Assembly (NCBI GenBank): GCA_900318405.1
Contig: ONKP01000016.1
Location: forward strand, 1 to 48,865
DNA length: 48,865 nt
DNA from: an uncultured Eubacteriales bacterium
Lineage (GTDB): Bacteria > Bacillota > Clostridia > Lachnospirales > Lachnospiraceae
Reading direction: 5' to 3'
Part shown: positions 1-8,895 of the stretch, piece by piece
Numbering within the stretch: the stretch's first letter is position 1
Layout of the letters: each line of letters begins with the position of its first letter
Program-made: the position numbers and the translations under genes
The notes under the pieces: generated by a model
Database searches by the model: none
Seen by the model: the letters and a program-made list of their open reading frames with translations, nothing else
What the model was told of the DNA's origin: nothing

Positions 1-150
1 ATTATGTATACGCAGAACACACTTTTTTCACATTTTTTTGAACAGGTCTACACAATTCACTCGTAGACTGTGGAGAGTTGATGTATTGTGTCAAAATTTT
101 GTGCGTTTTCAACCGCCAGAAAGATGAACACAGCATCAGGCATTCTGCTG

Positions 151-240
151 ACTATCTCATCAGAGCTTCCCACAACCTGCTGAACGCTTTTCAGCCGAAC
201 TGACGGATATCTCATCTGAGCAGACCGCAGCCTGCCGAAC
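151..240. repeat. imperfect direct repeat upstream of the ABC operon
   Basis: Two units of about 35 nt (151-185 and 206-240) share the cores TATCTCATC, GAGC and CCTGC-GAAC and are about 55 nt apart. They lie in the 267-nt stretch before the ABC ATPase gene, where no coding region is seen. The purpose is unknown; they could be leader duplications or a regulator target. Confidence 0.45.
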
Positions 241-267
241 ACATTTTAAAAAGGAAGGACAACGCAA

Positions 268-1488
268 ATGATACAGGTAGAACATCTCACAAAGCGCTAC
301 GGAGACCGCAAGGCTATCGACGACCTCACATTCTCCGCCGAAAAAGGCCATATCTACGGCTTTCTCGGGCCCAACGGCGCAGGCAAATCCACGACCATGA
401 ACATCATGACGGGTTACCTCTCCGCCACATCCGGAACGGTAAAGATCAACAATTTCGATATTACGCGTCAGCCGGAGGAGGCAAAGAAGAACATCGGCTA
501 TCTGCCGGAGATTCCCCCTGTGTACACCGATATGACCGTGCGCGAATATCTGTCCTTTGCCGCCGATCTGAAAGGCGTCGCCAGAAAAAATAATGCCGGG
601 GCGGTTGAACATGCGCTGAAATGCACCGGCACCTCCGGTGTCAGCGAGCGTCTGATCAAAAACCTGTCCAAAGGCTACCGCCAGCGTGTCGGCCTTGCGC
701 AGGCGATCATCAATGATCCCGAGGTCATCGTTCTCGATGAGCCGACCGTAGGACTCGACCCGGAGCAGCAGCGCGAGATGTTCGATTACATTCGCACGCT
801 CCGTGACGACCACATCGTCATCATCAGTTCCCATATTCTCTCCGATATCAGCGCCGTCTGCGATTATATCTGGATCCTGAACAAAGGTCATCTGATCGCA
901 AGTGACACCCCGGAAAACATCCGCGAGGGCAGCCAGCATAAGCAGGAAGTCCGCATTGTCGTACTCGCCGACAGCGAACAGAAGCTCGGCGACGTCCTGC
1001 GGCTTGTGCAGAACGTCGTCAGCGTAGATACCTCCGTCGTGGAGGATCCCGGCAACGGCGCCCCGAAACAGATTCAGGCCGTCATCCGCTCAGATTCCGA
1101 ACTGGATATCCGTCCGGCCATCTCTCAGGCCGTCAGCAGCGCCGGCATGTTTTTCCTGGAGATGAACCGCACGAAGAAGAGTCTGGAGGACGCTTTCCTG
1201 GCACTCACAGACAGCGACGACGAAAAAATCCACGCGGAAAAGCAGCGTGCGGCGGAGAAAGTGCAGCATAAATTCAGAAAAGCCAAAGCCGATCGTGAGA
1301 AAGCGGCTGCGGAAGACACCATCGTTTCCGCATCTGACAGTCAGGCTGCCGCGTCAGACGCAGCTCACACCGCGAATGCGGCAAATACTGACAGTGCTGC
1401 CGCAGCAGGAGAGGCCGGCACTGCCGGTTCGGCAGATACTGACAGTGATACCGCAGCAGATGACCATGCGCAGAAGGAGGAACAGTAA
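268..1488 (+). CDS. ABC transporter ATP-binding protein, GldA-type
   Basis: This is the nucleotide-binding subunit of an ABC-2 type exporter. It acts at the inner face of the membrane and drives the permease encoded 3 nt downstream. Walker A (GPNGAGKST, near residue 34), the signature region (LSKGYRQRVGLAQ), Walker B (VIVLDEPTVGLDP) and the switch histidine (SSHILSD) are all present, so it should be active. The first 310 residues have the usual family size. The last 90 or so are an unusual tail, first Lys/Glu-rich, then Ala/Ser/Asp-rich, which is probably disordered. A ribosome site AAGGAAGG lies just before the ATG. It is the first gene of a three-gene operon. The substrate is unknown; the homologous Gld system of Bacteroidetes is tied to gliding, but Firmicutes versions have no established cargo. 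Confidence 0.93.
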   Translation: MIQVEHLTKRYGDRKAIDDLTFSAEKGHIYGFLGPNGAGKSTTMNIMTGYLSATSGTVKINNFDITRQPEEAKKNIGYLPEIPPVYTDMTVREYLSFAADLKGVARKNNAGAVEHALKCTGTSGVSERLIKNLSKGYRQRVGLAQAIINDPEVIVLDEPTVGLDPEQQREMFDYIRTLRDDHIVIISSHILSDISAVCDYIWILNKGHLIASDTPENIREGSQHKQEVRIVVLADSEQKLGDVLRLVQNVVSVDTSVVEDPGNGAPKQIQAVIRSDSELDIRPAISQAVSSAGMFFLEMNRTKKSLEDAFLALTDSDDEKIHAEKQRAAEKVQHKFRKAKADREKAAAEDTIVSASDSQAAASDAAHTANAANTDSAAAAGEAGTAGSADTDSDTAADDHAQKEEQ

Positions 1489-1491
1489 ATC

Positions 1492-3600
1492 ATGAACGCC
1501 ATAGCAAAAAGAGACTTCCAGTCTTATATGCATACATTTATCGGATGGCTGTTTATCGGCGTCCTCTGGGCCTTCTGGTCATTTTTTGTCGCAAACTACA
1601 ACTTCATCGGACTGAATTCAGGAATCGCCTCTACCCTCACAGCTTCAGAGATCATCTTCCTGATCCTCATGCCGATTCTCTGCATGCGTTCTTTCTCCGA
1701 TGAGCAGAGAACAAAAACAGACCAGATGCTTTTCACGGCACCTGTCTCCGTGGGAAAGATCGTGCTCGGCAAGTTCTTTGCCCTGGTGCGCGTGTACTCC
1801 ATCCCGGTGATCCTGATGTGCCTGTACCCGCTGATCCTGTCACGGTTTGGCACGGTTTCCTTTGTACAGAGTTACGTCGCTATTCTGGGCGTATGGCTCT
1901 ACGGTCTGGCATGCATCGCTGTCTGCGTCTTCGCCTCCTCCCTCACAGAGAACCCGATCATCGCAGCCGTTCTCGGCTTCGCCTTTCTGTTCCTCGGCTA
2001 CCTTGTACCGAGCATTCAGAACATGGTCAGCAACAGCACGGTTTCCAAGGTACTCGGTGCCTTTGATATCTGCGGCAGATTTGAAGATTTTCTGCAGGGA
2101 ACCTTTGACCTCTCTGCCATGATCTACCTGATCGTCGTGATCTTCCTGTTTCTTTTTCTCACAGCACAGGTGCTGCAGAAACGCCGCTTTGTTTTTTCAA
2201 AGAAGACCTTCTCCCTCGGTGCCTACAGCTCAACGATGATCATTGTCGCTATCGCTGCCGCTGTCATCGTCAACTTCGCGGCGGCACAGCTGCCGACATC
2301 GCTGAAGTCCGTCGACCTCACGACCAACGGCATCTATTCCCTGACGGACGATACCAAAAATATGCTGACCGATCTCGATAAGGATGTCACGATCTATGTG
2401 CTCGCCAGTGAAGACGACGCGGACAACACGATCAAACACCTGGTTGAGAATTACGCGGCGGCTTCGGATCATATCTCCGTTCAGTACATCGACCCCGTAT
2501 CGAACCCGACCTTTATCCAGAAATATACGACCGATACCTCAAACCTCTACATGAACAGTCTGGTTGTGGAGTGCGGCGACCGCTACAAGATCGTAAACTC
2601 CAGCGATATGTATGAGACCTCCGTCGATTACAACACCTATCAGCAGAAGACAACCGGCTTCGACGGCGAGGGGCAGGTGACATCGGCGATCGACTATGTA
2701 ACCCGCGACAATCTTCCGAAAATCTACACCCTGACAGGTCACGGTGAGACCACACTATCCACGACATTCTCGGACGCACTCTCCAAGCTGAACATCGATT
2801 CCACGGATCTTGACCTCATGCAGAACGACACTGTTCCGGATGACGCACAGGCCGTGATCATCTACGGCCCTACCTCTGATCTCTCAGACGATGACCTGCA
2901 GAAGCTGGAGGATTACTGCAATAACGGCGGCAATCTGATCGCCGTCATCAATTACGAAGGCGGTGCGGACCTGACCAATTACAACAAGCTCCTCACAGAC
3001 TTCGGCATCTCCACAAGCTCGGATATCGTTCTCGACAGCGACAGCAGCCGCTACTATCAGTATCCTTTCTACCTGCTGCCGAACGTCCAGAGTGACGACA
3101 TCACCTCACAGATCGACAACGGTTATATTATGTCGCCGTTCTCCACACCGCTTGTGACCGATGACAGCAATAAGGACATCACCTACACGCCTCTGCTCGT
3201 CACCTCGGAAAATTCCTATACCAGAGGGAACGTTGAGTCGCAGAGCGATCTGCAGCCCTCCGACAGCGACACCATGCAGGCTTACAACGTCGGCGTCAAG
3301 GCCGTCCGCAGCGACGATAACGGCGGTGGAACCGCGATTGTTTATTCGTCCAATTATATTTTTAACGACAATGCGAACCAGATGGTTTCCGGCTCGAACC
3401 TGAACCTCTTCAACGGAACCGTATCCGCACTTGTCAATACGGACAGCTCGATCTCCATTCCTGTCAAGGAATATGCAGACGCATCACTGACCATCGCCAC
3501 CTCCACCGGTGTGACGCTGACCATTTTCTTCGACATTCTCCTGCCGATCGTGATCCTGGCGAGCGGACTTGTCATCTGGCTGAGAAGACGTAAAAAATAA
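1492..3600 (+). CDS. ABC-2 permease fused to GldG-type extracytoplasmic domain
   Basis: Membrane subunit of the exporter started by the preceding ATPase gene. Residues 1-240 form about six hydrophobic segments typical of ABC-2 permeases (GldF-like). A further membrane segment at about 245-265 leads into a long extracellular region matching the GldG / ABC-type uncharacterised family, and a last membrane helix near 675-697 ends in RRRKK. In Bacteroidetes GldF and GldG are separate; here they are one 702-residue chain, as in many Firmicutes. The ribosome site GGAGG lies inside the end of the ATPase gene, so translation is probably coupled. Family assignment is firm; the transported substrate is not known. 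Confidence 0.88.
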   Translation: MNAIAKRDFQSYMHTFIGWLFIGVLWAFWSFFVANYNFIGLNSGIASTLTASEIIFLILMPILCMRSFSDEQRTKTDQMLFTAPVSVGKIVLGKFFALVRVYSIPVILMCLYPLILSRFGTVSFVQSYVAILGVWLYGLACIAVCVFASSLTENPIIAAVLGFAFLFLGYLVPSIQNMVSNSTVSKVLGAFDICGRFEDFLQGTFDLSAMIYLIVVIFLFLFLTAQVLQKRRFVFSKKTFSLGAYSSTMIIVAIAAAVIVNFAAAQLPTSLKSVDLTTNGIYSLTDDTKNMLTDLDKDVTIYVLASEDDADNTIKHLVENYAAASDHISVQYIDPVSNPTFIQKYTTDTSNLYMNSLVVECGDRYKIVNSSDMYETSVDYNTYQQKTTGFDGEGQVTSAIDYVTRDNLPKIYTLTGHGETTLSTTFSDALSKLNIDSTDLDLMQNDTVPDDAQAVIIYGPTSDLSDDDLQKLEDYCNNGGNLIAVINYEGGADLTNYNKLLTDFGISTSSDIVLDSDSSRYYQYPFYLLPNVQSDDITSQIDNGYIMSPFSTPLVTDDSNKDITYTPLLVTSENSYTRGNVESQSDLQPSDSDTMQAYNVGVKAVRSDDNGGGTAIVYSSNYIFNDNANQMVSGSNLNLFNGTVSALVNTDSSISIPVKEYADASLTIATSTGVTLTIFFDILLPIVILASGLVIWLRRRKK

Positions 3601-3665
3601 ACTGGCTTTACAGCCGGCAGACATCTGTGTGAAGACTTATAAGATTGAAACGGAGAACTCTAAAC

Positions 3666-4265
3666 ATGAAAAGACAGAAAATTCAGCTGATTGTACTCCT
3701 GATCATCTGCGGTGTCGCTCTGGCCGCATATTTCGGCTTCAAACATTATAACGATAAACAGGAGGCGGCAGAGGATACCACATATACAGCTTATACCGTT
3801 GATACCAGTCAGATCCAGCAGATCGACTGTCACAACGAAGCGGGTTCCTTCACGGTTGCCCGCGGCGATGACGATGATTCCTGGGTTTTCCCAGACCATC
3901 CGGATGAAACTGTTGATACCTCACAGGTTGAGTCCATGCTGAATCTCCTCTCGGAGATCAAATCGGACAACGAAGTAACAAACGTCACATCCCCGGAGGA
4001 TTACGGGTTCGGCGATGATCCGACGATCATCATTGAACTCACGATGAAGGATGGCAGCAAAGAGACGCTGTATGTAGGCAGTAAGAATTCGACGATCTCT
4101 GCCTACTATTTCCGGGTCGGTGATTCGGACACCATCTATACCGTCAATACCTCTTTCTACAGCACCTTTAATCTGGATCATCCTTCCCTCGTAAGCACGG
4201 ATTCTACGTCCTCTTCTTCGACAGAACAGCCGACGGAGGCCGTATCCAGCAGCTCGGCATCCTGA
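3666..4265 (+). CDS. DUF4340 domain membrane-anchored protein
   Basis: A 199-residue protein with one N-terminal membrane helix (about residues 5-25) followed by an extracellular domain resembling DUF4340, and a short Ser/Thr-rich tail. The in-frame TTG 21 nt earlier is less likely as start, because GGAG is well placed for the ATG at 3666. It is 65 nt downstream of the GldG-type permease on the same strand. DUF4340 proteins commonly follow gldA/gldG-like genes, so it is likely an accessory subunit of that system. It is short for the family, which often carries more than one copy of the domain. Confidence 0.8.
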   Translation: MKRQKIQLIVLLIICGVALAAYFGFKHYNDKQEAAEDTTYTAYTVDTSQIQQIDCHNEAGSFTVARGDDDDSWVFPDHPDETVDTSQVESMLNLLSEIKSDNEVTNVTSPEDYGFGDDPTIIIELTMKDGSKETLYVGSKNSTISAYYFRVGDSDTIYTVNTSFYSTFNLDHPSLVSTDSTSSSSTEQPTEAVSSSSAS

Positions 4266-4387
4266 AAAAACAATGCGTGTGTTAACTTAAACAGGCCAGT
4301 ATCGTCCTCAGCTTCCACAGCGACCGGCTCACTGTACGTTTTTCTGTTCGCTCGCACGCGCTTATTTGCGGCCCTCTGACAAAACGC

Positions 4388-4442
4388 GCAGAAATGCTTT
4401 CAAAATCCTAAGATCACGAGATGCTTTTGGAAGCATTTCTGC
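4388..4442 (+). terminator. long hairpin after the ABC operon
   Basis: An 18-nt arm (4388-4405, GCAGAAATGCTTTCAAAA) pairs with 4425-4442 with one mismatch around a 19-nt loop. No strong T-run follows, so it may be an RNA-end structure rather than a classical terminator. The surrounding 4266-4778 stretch holds no convincing gene; its right part carries the TTCAC/GTGAA motifs described for the PDZ gene. Confidence 0.5.
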
Positions 4443-4568
4443 TTGAACGGTTGTCACCCGGGCCGCAGCTAGCGTGCTCACTCACCACGAAAAACGCACA
4501 ATGTTCGCCGGTCATCTGTGGAAGCTGCGAGATAATTGGCCGAACCTTCAATCAACACAACCAGAAGA

Positions 4569-4639
4569 TTTGTGAATTCTCCATGTGTGAACCAATTACA
4601 CGCATTTGCGTCACATTTATTTCACGCTTTTTTCACTAA
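4569..4639 (+). promoter_or_regulatory. GTGAATTC / TTCAC motif cluster before the PDZ gene
   Basis: TTTGTGAATTC (4569-4579) is followed by GTGTGAAC (4585-4592) and then several TTCAC/GTCAC repeats up to 4639. The same TTTGTGAATTC next to GTGTTCAC occurs upstream of htrA (16271-16290), and a related TTGAACA...AATTCAC pair lies at 38-60. In Bacillus, htrA-type genes carry TTTTCACA-like CssR boxes, so an envelope-stress operator is a reasonable inference. Confidence 0.4.
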
Positions 4640-4778
4640 GCTGTGGCATGATAAAAGAGTATCGATAATAAAGGTTTTCTCTTCAGGAAATACATAGCAT
4701 TTTTCTGAAGGAAGCCATGACTATGCAAAACAACAGCTTTCCCATCAGGTTAGCTGAGAATCAGGAGGTTGATCAGAA

Positions 4779-6095
4779 ATGAGTGACGAGTGGAAAGATA
4801 ATCCGACCAACGGTAATTCAGAACCGGCCGGAAATGCAGCAGGCAGCAGCGCTGCAGAAGGAACATCGGGCGTGACACCTGAAAATACGGCAGGAAGCAG
4901 CAATCCCGATACCGGCAGCCTGAACAACGATGGCAGCGGCACCGGCAGTCAGGGCAGCACCACATCAAACAATGGCGCATACAATGGCGGCCAGACGAAT
5001 TACCAGCAGAACAATCAGCAGGCGTATTACCAGCAGCGCTATGGTTCTGCACCGCATAATGCTTACGAACAGAATGGTCAGCCGTATAATAACGGCCAGA
5101 ATTATGATCAGGGCAATGCCAACGGCAGTCAGAACAGCCAGAACGGCGGCAATGGATATGGCGGTGCAGGCAATCCCCGCGGATACGGATACGGTCCGAA
5201 CTACGGTCAGGGATACGGCGGAAACGGTAATTTCCGCGGATACGGTTATGGCCCGAACAACGGGCAGAATTACAACCAGGGCGGCAATGCCTTCAACGGA
5301 CGACCGAACGGGCCGCAGGGTTACGGACCGAATAACGGACAGGGATACGGACCCGGAGCAAATTTCGGCGGCCCTGATCAGAACCGCAGAGGCCCGAAGC
5401 ATGGCAACGGCAGCCGCATCGGCTGGTCCGTCCTGAGCGGTGTCATCATCGGCGGCGTGGCTGCGTTGATTTTTATCGTTGCTGCAGCTCTGACGCTTCC
5501 GCGGATGATTGATAAAGCTGTCGACAATGCAGCTTCTCAGGCCGCAGATACCATTGAAGAGAATCTGAAGAGCGATATTCAGGATCTCTTCTCCAACCCA
5601 TTCGGAAGCTCCAACGGACAGCTCCCGGACAATGGTTCCGATAATGATTCCGGTAATGCACCGGATGACGGATCTGACAAGAATTCCGACAACGATGACA
5701 GCGAGGACGTTCAGTCCGGCAGTGATTCATCCTCCAGCTCTCTCAGTGAGAACACCGCATTCCTCGGCTTATACGGATGCGATGTATCAGACGCTGAAGG
5801 CCTGGAAGACGGCGTTGACTATCCGGACGGCGCTTATATCACACAGGTGATCTCCGGAAGTCCCGCAGACCTCGCAGGTCTCAAGGAAGGCATGATCATC
5901 ACGAAGATCGATGGTGAGGATGTCACCGGATTCAAGCAGCTGCAGAGCATTATCCGCAGCCATGCACCGGGTGATAAGGTTGTTCTCACAGTCAAAAAAT
6001 ACAGTGACGGAGAATTCAAGGAGTCCACGCATGACGCCACGCTCACGAATCTCCCGGTAAGCTCAGGCAATTCCTACGGACTGGGCAATCAGTAA
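4779..6095 (+). CDS. membrane-anchored PDZ-domain protein with N/G/Q/Y-rich cytoplasmic tail
   Basis: A 438-residue protein in four parts: a low-complexity Asn/Gly/Gln/Tyr-rich region (about 1-205, with NGYGYG-like repeats), one membrane helix (about 216-240), an acidic Ser/Asp linker (260-325), and a PDZ domain (about 330-425) with the GLYGCD start and an AGLKEGMIITKIDGEDV core. There is no protease domain. With a positive stretch before the helix, the tail should be cytoplasmic and the PDZ domain extracellular. AGGAGG sits 10 nt before the ATG. The topology and tail match the HtrA protease at 14.5-16.1 kb minus its catalytic domain, so it may be an HtrA partner, substrate adaptor or decoy. 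That role is inference; the domain reading is solid. Confidence 0.82.
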   Translation: MSDEWKDNPTNGNSEPAGNAAGSSAAEGTSGVTPENTAGSSNPDTGSLNNDGSGTGSQGSTTSNNGAYNGGQTNYQQNNQQAYYQQRYGSAPHNAYEQNGQPYNNGQNYDQGNANGSQNSQNGGNGYGGAGNPRGYGYGPNYGQGYGGNGNFRGYGYGPNNGQNYNQGGNAFNGRPNGPQGYGPNNGQGYGPGANFGGPDQNRRGPKHGNGSRIGWSVLSGVIIGGVAALIFIVAAALTLPRMIDKAVDNAASQAADTIEENLKSDIQDLFSNPFGSSNGQLPDNGSDNDSGNAPDDGSDKNSDNDDSEDVQSGSDSSSSSLSENTAFLGLYGCDVSDAEGLEDGVDYPDGAYITQVISGSPADLAGLKEGMIITKIDGEDVTGFKQLQSIIRSHAPGDKVVLTVKKYSDGEFKESTHDATLTNLPVSSGNSYGLGNQ

Positions 6096-6108
6096 TACAC
6101 GCTTTTCA

Positions 6109-6148
6109 AAAGAGGGCCTCGCAGCACATGCCGCGAAGCCCTCTTTTC
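6109..6148. terminator. bidirectional-type terminator after the PDZ gene
   Basis: Arms AAAAGAGGGCCTCGC and GCGAAGCCCTCTTTT pair with one mismatch around a 10-nt loop, and the right arm ends in T-rich sequence. It lies 14 nt after the PDZ gene stop and between convergent genes, so it could also serve queT. Confidence 0.85.
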
Positions 6149-6225
6149 TGACCTTTTATGATATTTGCTTTATGCTGTTTGTACTTTTTATCGCGCTGTT
6201 AAAGTTTACGCCGTTCAGAATGCAG

Positions 6226-6747
6226 TTATCTTGCAGAAGCCTCTGCCTTCTTTTCATACATGCTGCTTCTGAATATCTTTTCTTTGTACCTGCGGAGTCC
6301 ATAGAACAGGAGCACACCCAGCACGCCGCAGCCGAGTACCTCGCCGACACCGACTGTCAGCATCATAAACGGAACGGGCAGATTAATGCCATACGCGTAG
6401 CGAAGAACAAACGGAACAACGATCGTGTTCGCAATGATCGGCGGAAGGCAGGCGATCACGGGTTTGCGATTTCTGAGCATCCAGGTTCCCCATGCGCCGG
6501 CCAGTGTAGCCAGGCTGCCGAAGATGATATCCGGAAGAGCTGCGCCGCCGAGGATATTACCCAGCAGGCATCCGACAAACAGTCCAGGAATGGCCGCCGG
6601 CGTAAACATCGGCAGAATTGTCAGTGCTTCCGCAATACGGAGCTGGACTTCGCCGAAGGATATGGCAGCAAAGACAAATGTCAGGACCACATAGATCGCT
6701 GCAATCATTGCCGCCTGCGTCAGGTACAGTACGTTTTTGTTTTTCAT
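6226..6747 (-). CDS. queT: QueT-type queuosine precursor transporter (ECF S component)
   Basis: A 173-residue, very hydrophobic protein with about five or six membrane helices, matching the QueT family: the N-terminal Ala-rich helix, FGEVQLRIAEALTILP, the GLFVGCLLGNI segment and PVPFMM near the C-terminus. QueT is the substrate-binding subunit of an energy-coupling-factor importer for queuosine precursors and relies on a shared EcfA/A'/T module, not present in this window. AAAGGAG is 8 nt before the ATG and is built into a likely preQ1 riboswitch, which supports the function independently. Family assignment is high; whether preQ1 or preQ0 is carried cannot be seen. Confidence 0.88.
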   Translation of the reverse strand: MKNKNVLYLTQAAMIAAIYVVLTFVFAAISFGEVQLRIAEALTILPMFTPAAIPGLFVGCLLGNILGGAALPDIIFGSLATLAGAWGTWMLRNRKPVIACLPPIIANTIVVPFVLRYAYGINLPVPFMMLTVGVGEVLGCGVLGVLLFYGLRRYKEKIFRSSMYEKKAEASAR

Positions 6748-6755
6748 GATTCAAT

Positions 6756-6798
6756 CTCCTTTAGTTTTGTTTTTCGTCAGGAAGGTCTCGAACTGACG
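6756..6798 (-). promoter_or_regulatory. candidate preQ1 class I-like riboswitch before queT
   Basis: On the minus strand a 6-bp stem (CGTCAG/CTGACG) closes a 12-nt loop (TTCGAGACCTTC), followed at once by an A-rich tail (AAAAACAAAACTAAAGGAG) that contains the queT Shine-Dalgarno. This matches the layout of preQ1-I aptamers: small stem, C-containing loop, A-rich tail ending in ACTA near the SD. CCTT in the loop can pair with AAGG of the SD, so ligand binding would block translation. Upstream (6799-6900) is further structure, including CCCTG-ATA-CAGGG. It was judged by eye, so class assignment is tentative. Confidence 0.5.
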
Positions 6799-6917
6799 TA
6801 TTCACCCTGTATCAGGGCCACGGACTACGGTAACATCATCCGCCCGCGATTGCAAGCCCGTCTGTGCATTTGTGTCGAGCATTGTTTATCAGATAGATCT
6901 GACTGTTTTTCGAAATT

Positions 6918-6968
6918 TTGTTATATCTTGTTATATCTTCAAAAATTTGTCAGATGTTGTTATATCTT
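6918..6968. repeat. three copies of TTGTTATATCTT
   Basis: Identical 12-nt units start at 6918, 6928 and 6957. The first two are exactly 10 nt apart (one DNA helical turn), the third 29 nt further. They lie in the divergent region between queT and the metallophosphoesterase gene, a typical place for an operator array. No regulator gene is adjacent. Confidence 0.5.
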
Positions 6969-7089
6969 CTGTCAAGCCAGCTTATCCCGCAAATTACATC
7001 TGTTTTTTATTTCGTTCCTCATCAATCCCCCTGCAATTATGCTAGAATAAAAGCAATCAGAAACGCCGTCTGCACGAAACGGAGAAAAG

Positions 7090-7770
7090 ATGAAGAGATA
7101 TATATCCGACCAGCATTTTTTCAGTCAGAAGGTAATGGAGAAAATGGACAAACGGCCGTTTTCCTCTGTGGAAGAGATGAACGAATACATGATCGCCCAG
7201 TGGAACGACACTGTCCGGGGAGGCGATCAGATCTATGTGCTCGGCGACATGTTCGACTGGAATTTTGTGGGCAGTGCCGATCCGATCAACAAAGTCCTCC
7301 ACCGTCTCCGCGGAAAAATACACCTGATCTGCGGCAACCATGACGCCAGCTGGCTGAACAGGCCCGGCATCGACCGCGACCGGTTCACGTGGATCGACTG
7401 CATGCGTGAAATCGAGGACGGTCCGAGGAAAGTCATCATGAACCACTTCCCGATGCCCGTATTCGGCGGCAACCACCTGTATCTGAAGAACGGCGAGCCG
7501 ATGATCTGGGCGCTCTACGGCCATGTGCACGACACCGCGGAGGCGCAGTTCATCTACGACATCGAGGATATGGGCGAACAGCGTTTTCTCACGACAACCC
7601 AGGGAAAAACAGAGCGGATGCGCTGCAACATCATCAACTGCTTCTGCATGTACAGCGATTACCGTCCGCTGTCGCTCGACGAATGGATCGAGATGCACAA
7701 CCAGCGGACAGCTGCCCGCCGCGCCGCAGGAAAGCAGCCGATGGCTGATCCCAGCCAGCCTGATCAATAA
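7090..7770 (+). CDS. metallophosphoesterase family protein
   Basis: A 226-residue calcineurin-like phosphoesterase. Metal-site motifs are in order: D-x-H (SDQHF, residue 6 onward), GD (VLGDMFDW), GNHD (ICGNHDASW), an H in NHFPM and GHVHD near residue 143. With all five motifs intact it should be a di-metal hydrolase. The compact form without membrane segments fits small cytoplasmic phosphatases of this superfamily, several of which occur near phage-like or nucleotide genes. The substrate cannot be deduced. ATG follows ACGGAGAAAAG. It is divergent from queT and has no obvious operon partner. Confidence 0.88.
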   Translation: MKRYISDQHFFSQKVMEKMDKRPFSSVEEMNEYMIAQWNDTVRGGDQIYVLGDMFDWNFVGSADPINKVLHRLRGKIHLICGNHDASWLNRPGIDRDRFTWIDCMREIEDGPRKVIMNHFPMPVFGGNHLYLKNGEPMIWALYGHVHDTAEAQFIYDIEDMGEQRFLTTTQGKTERMRCNIINCFCMYSDYRPLSLDEWIEMHNQRTAARRAAGKQPMADPSQPDQ

Positions 7771-7944
7771 AAACAATCGGGCTGCAAATTCTGACCCGAT
7801 CAATAACAGGATCTTAAGATGAATTGCCGATCCATCACCTGTCAGGTCAGATGTGTTGTCAGATCACACCTGCAGAGATGATGCAGAGCCCGGATATCCT
7901 GCAGGATGATCTTGAATGCAGATATATGGAGGAGGCAGAATACC

Positions 7945-8781
7945 ATGAAGTATGTCAATAAATTCAGTGGTCGTGAAGAGAAAAAATATCTGCAGTCGCT
8001 CAGCGAAGAGGAAAAATACGAAGCTTTCAACGAAATGATCGCAGACTCGCGTCACATCGTCTTCTTCGGCGGCGCAGGTGTATCCACAGAAAGCGGCGTC
8101 CCCGATTTCCGCTCGAAAGACGGCCTGTACAATCAGCACGATGTCCGCTTCGACGCCTATACGCCCGAATATCTCCTGTCCAACGACTGTCTCTACGCAC
8201 ATTCCGATGTGTTCTACGAATTCTATCGTCAGAAAATGAACGCAGAAGGCATCGAACCGAACGCTGCCCACAAAAAGCTCGCTGAAATGATGCTGAAGGG
8301 AAAGCTCGACTGCGTCATCACACAGAACATCGACGGTCTTCATCAGAAAGCCATGGACGAGATGGCGCCCGACGCTGCCACCGCAGAAAAGCTGAACCGA
8401 AAGGTCTATGAGATCCACGGCTCCACACTGCGCAACTACTGTGACAAATGCGGCAAAAAATATCCGGCCGACTATATTTTTAAGAGTGAAGAGCGTGTGC
8501 CGCACTGCGACTGCGGCGGCATGATCCGTCCGAACGTCACACTCTACGGTGAGATGCTCCCGGCAGAAGCCTGGCGCAATGCCGAGACTGCCTGCGAGCA
8601 GGCCGATCTCATGATCATCGGCGGCACTTCCCTCTCCGTCTATCCGGCGGCGAACCTGATCGACTACTTCCGCGGCAAATACCTCGTTCTCATCAACCGG
8701 GACGCCACCAGCCGCGGTGTATCCGCCGATCTCACCTTCCACGACTCCATCGGGAAAGTGCTCTCACAGGTAACGGTCTGA
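7945..8781 (+). CDS. NAD-dependent protein deacylase, sirtuin (Sir2/CobB-type)
   Basis: A 278-residue sirtuin that removes acyl groups from lysines, consuming NAD and releasing nicotinamide. Visible motifs: GAGVSTESGVPDFRS (NAD binding), TQNIDGLH, the catalytic His in EIHGS, a zinc site with CDKC and CDC pairs, and GTSLSVYPA. All key parts are present, so it should be active. The ATG at 7945 was chosen over an upstream in-frame codon because GGAGGAGG lies 7 nt before it. The gene stands alone, with a hairpin terminator at 8836-8873, so it is probably not co-transcribed with the following hydrolase. Confidence 0.93.
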   Translation: MKYVNKFSGREEKKYLQSLSEEEKYEAFNEMIADSRHIVFFGGAGVSTESGVPDFRSKDGLYNQHDVRFDAYTPEYLLSNDCLYAHSDVFYEFYRQKMNAEGIEPNAAHKKLAEMMLKGKLDCVITQNIDGLHQKAMDEMAPDAATAEKLNRKVYEIHGSTLRNYCDKCGKKYPADYIFKSEERVPHCDCGGMIRPNVTLYGEMLPAEAWRNAETACEQADLMIIGGTSLSVYPAANLIDYFRGKYLVLINRDATSRGVSADLTFHDSIGKVLSQVTV

Positions 8782-8802
8782 ATTCATAAAATTTCAGGTT
8801 TG

Positions 8803-8834
8803 ATGTGAGGATAAGGCTCACTGCCCGCGTACAT
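8803..8834 (+). repeat. dispersed repeat, copy 1
   Basis: TGTGAGGATAAGGCTCAC followed by TGCCCGCGTA. A second copy with two substitutions lies at 10366-10398 on the same strand. Each begins with a small GTGAG...CTCAC hairpin. Both are intergenic and not coding. Confidence 0.6.
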
Positions 8835-8835
8835 A

Positions 8836-8873
8836 AAGACTCCACACACTGCTTCGGCAGTGGACGGAGTCTT
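8836..8873 (+). terminator. hairpin after the sirtuin gene
   Basis: AAGACTCC pairs with GGAGTCTT, with an inner CACTGC-TTCG-GCAGTG tetraloop stem. No long T-run follows, so it may also act as a 5' structure for the next gene, which starts at 8896. Confidence 0.6.
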
Positions 8874-8895
8874 CCGCAAACGAAAGGGAAAAAGT

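Noticed and set aside
6781-6798. tRNA T-arm-like GTTCGAGACC on the minus strand
   Set aside because: The five bases on either side do not pair as a T-stem, and no anticodon or acceptor arm could be fitted. The segment is better explained as the loop of the preQ1-type leader.
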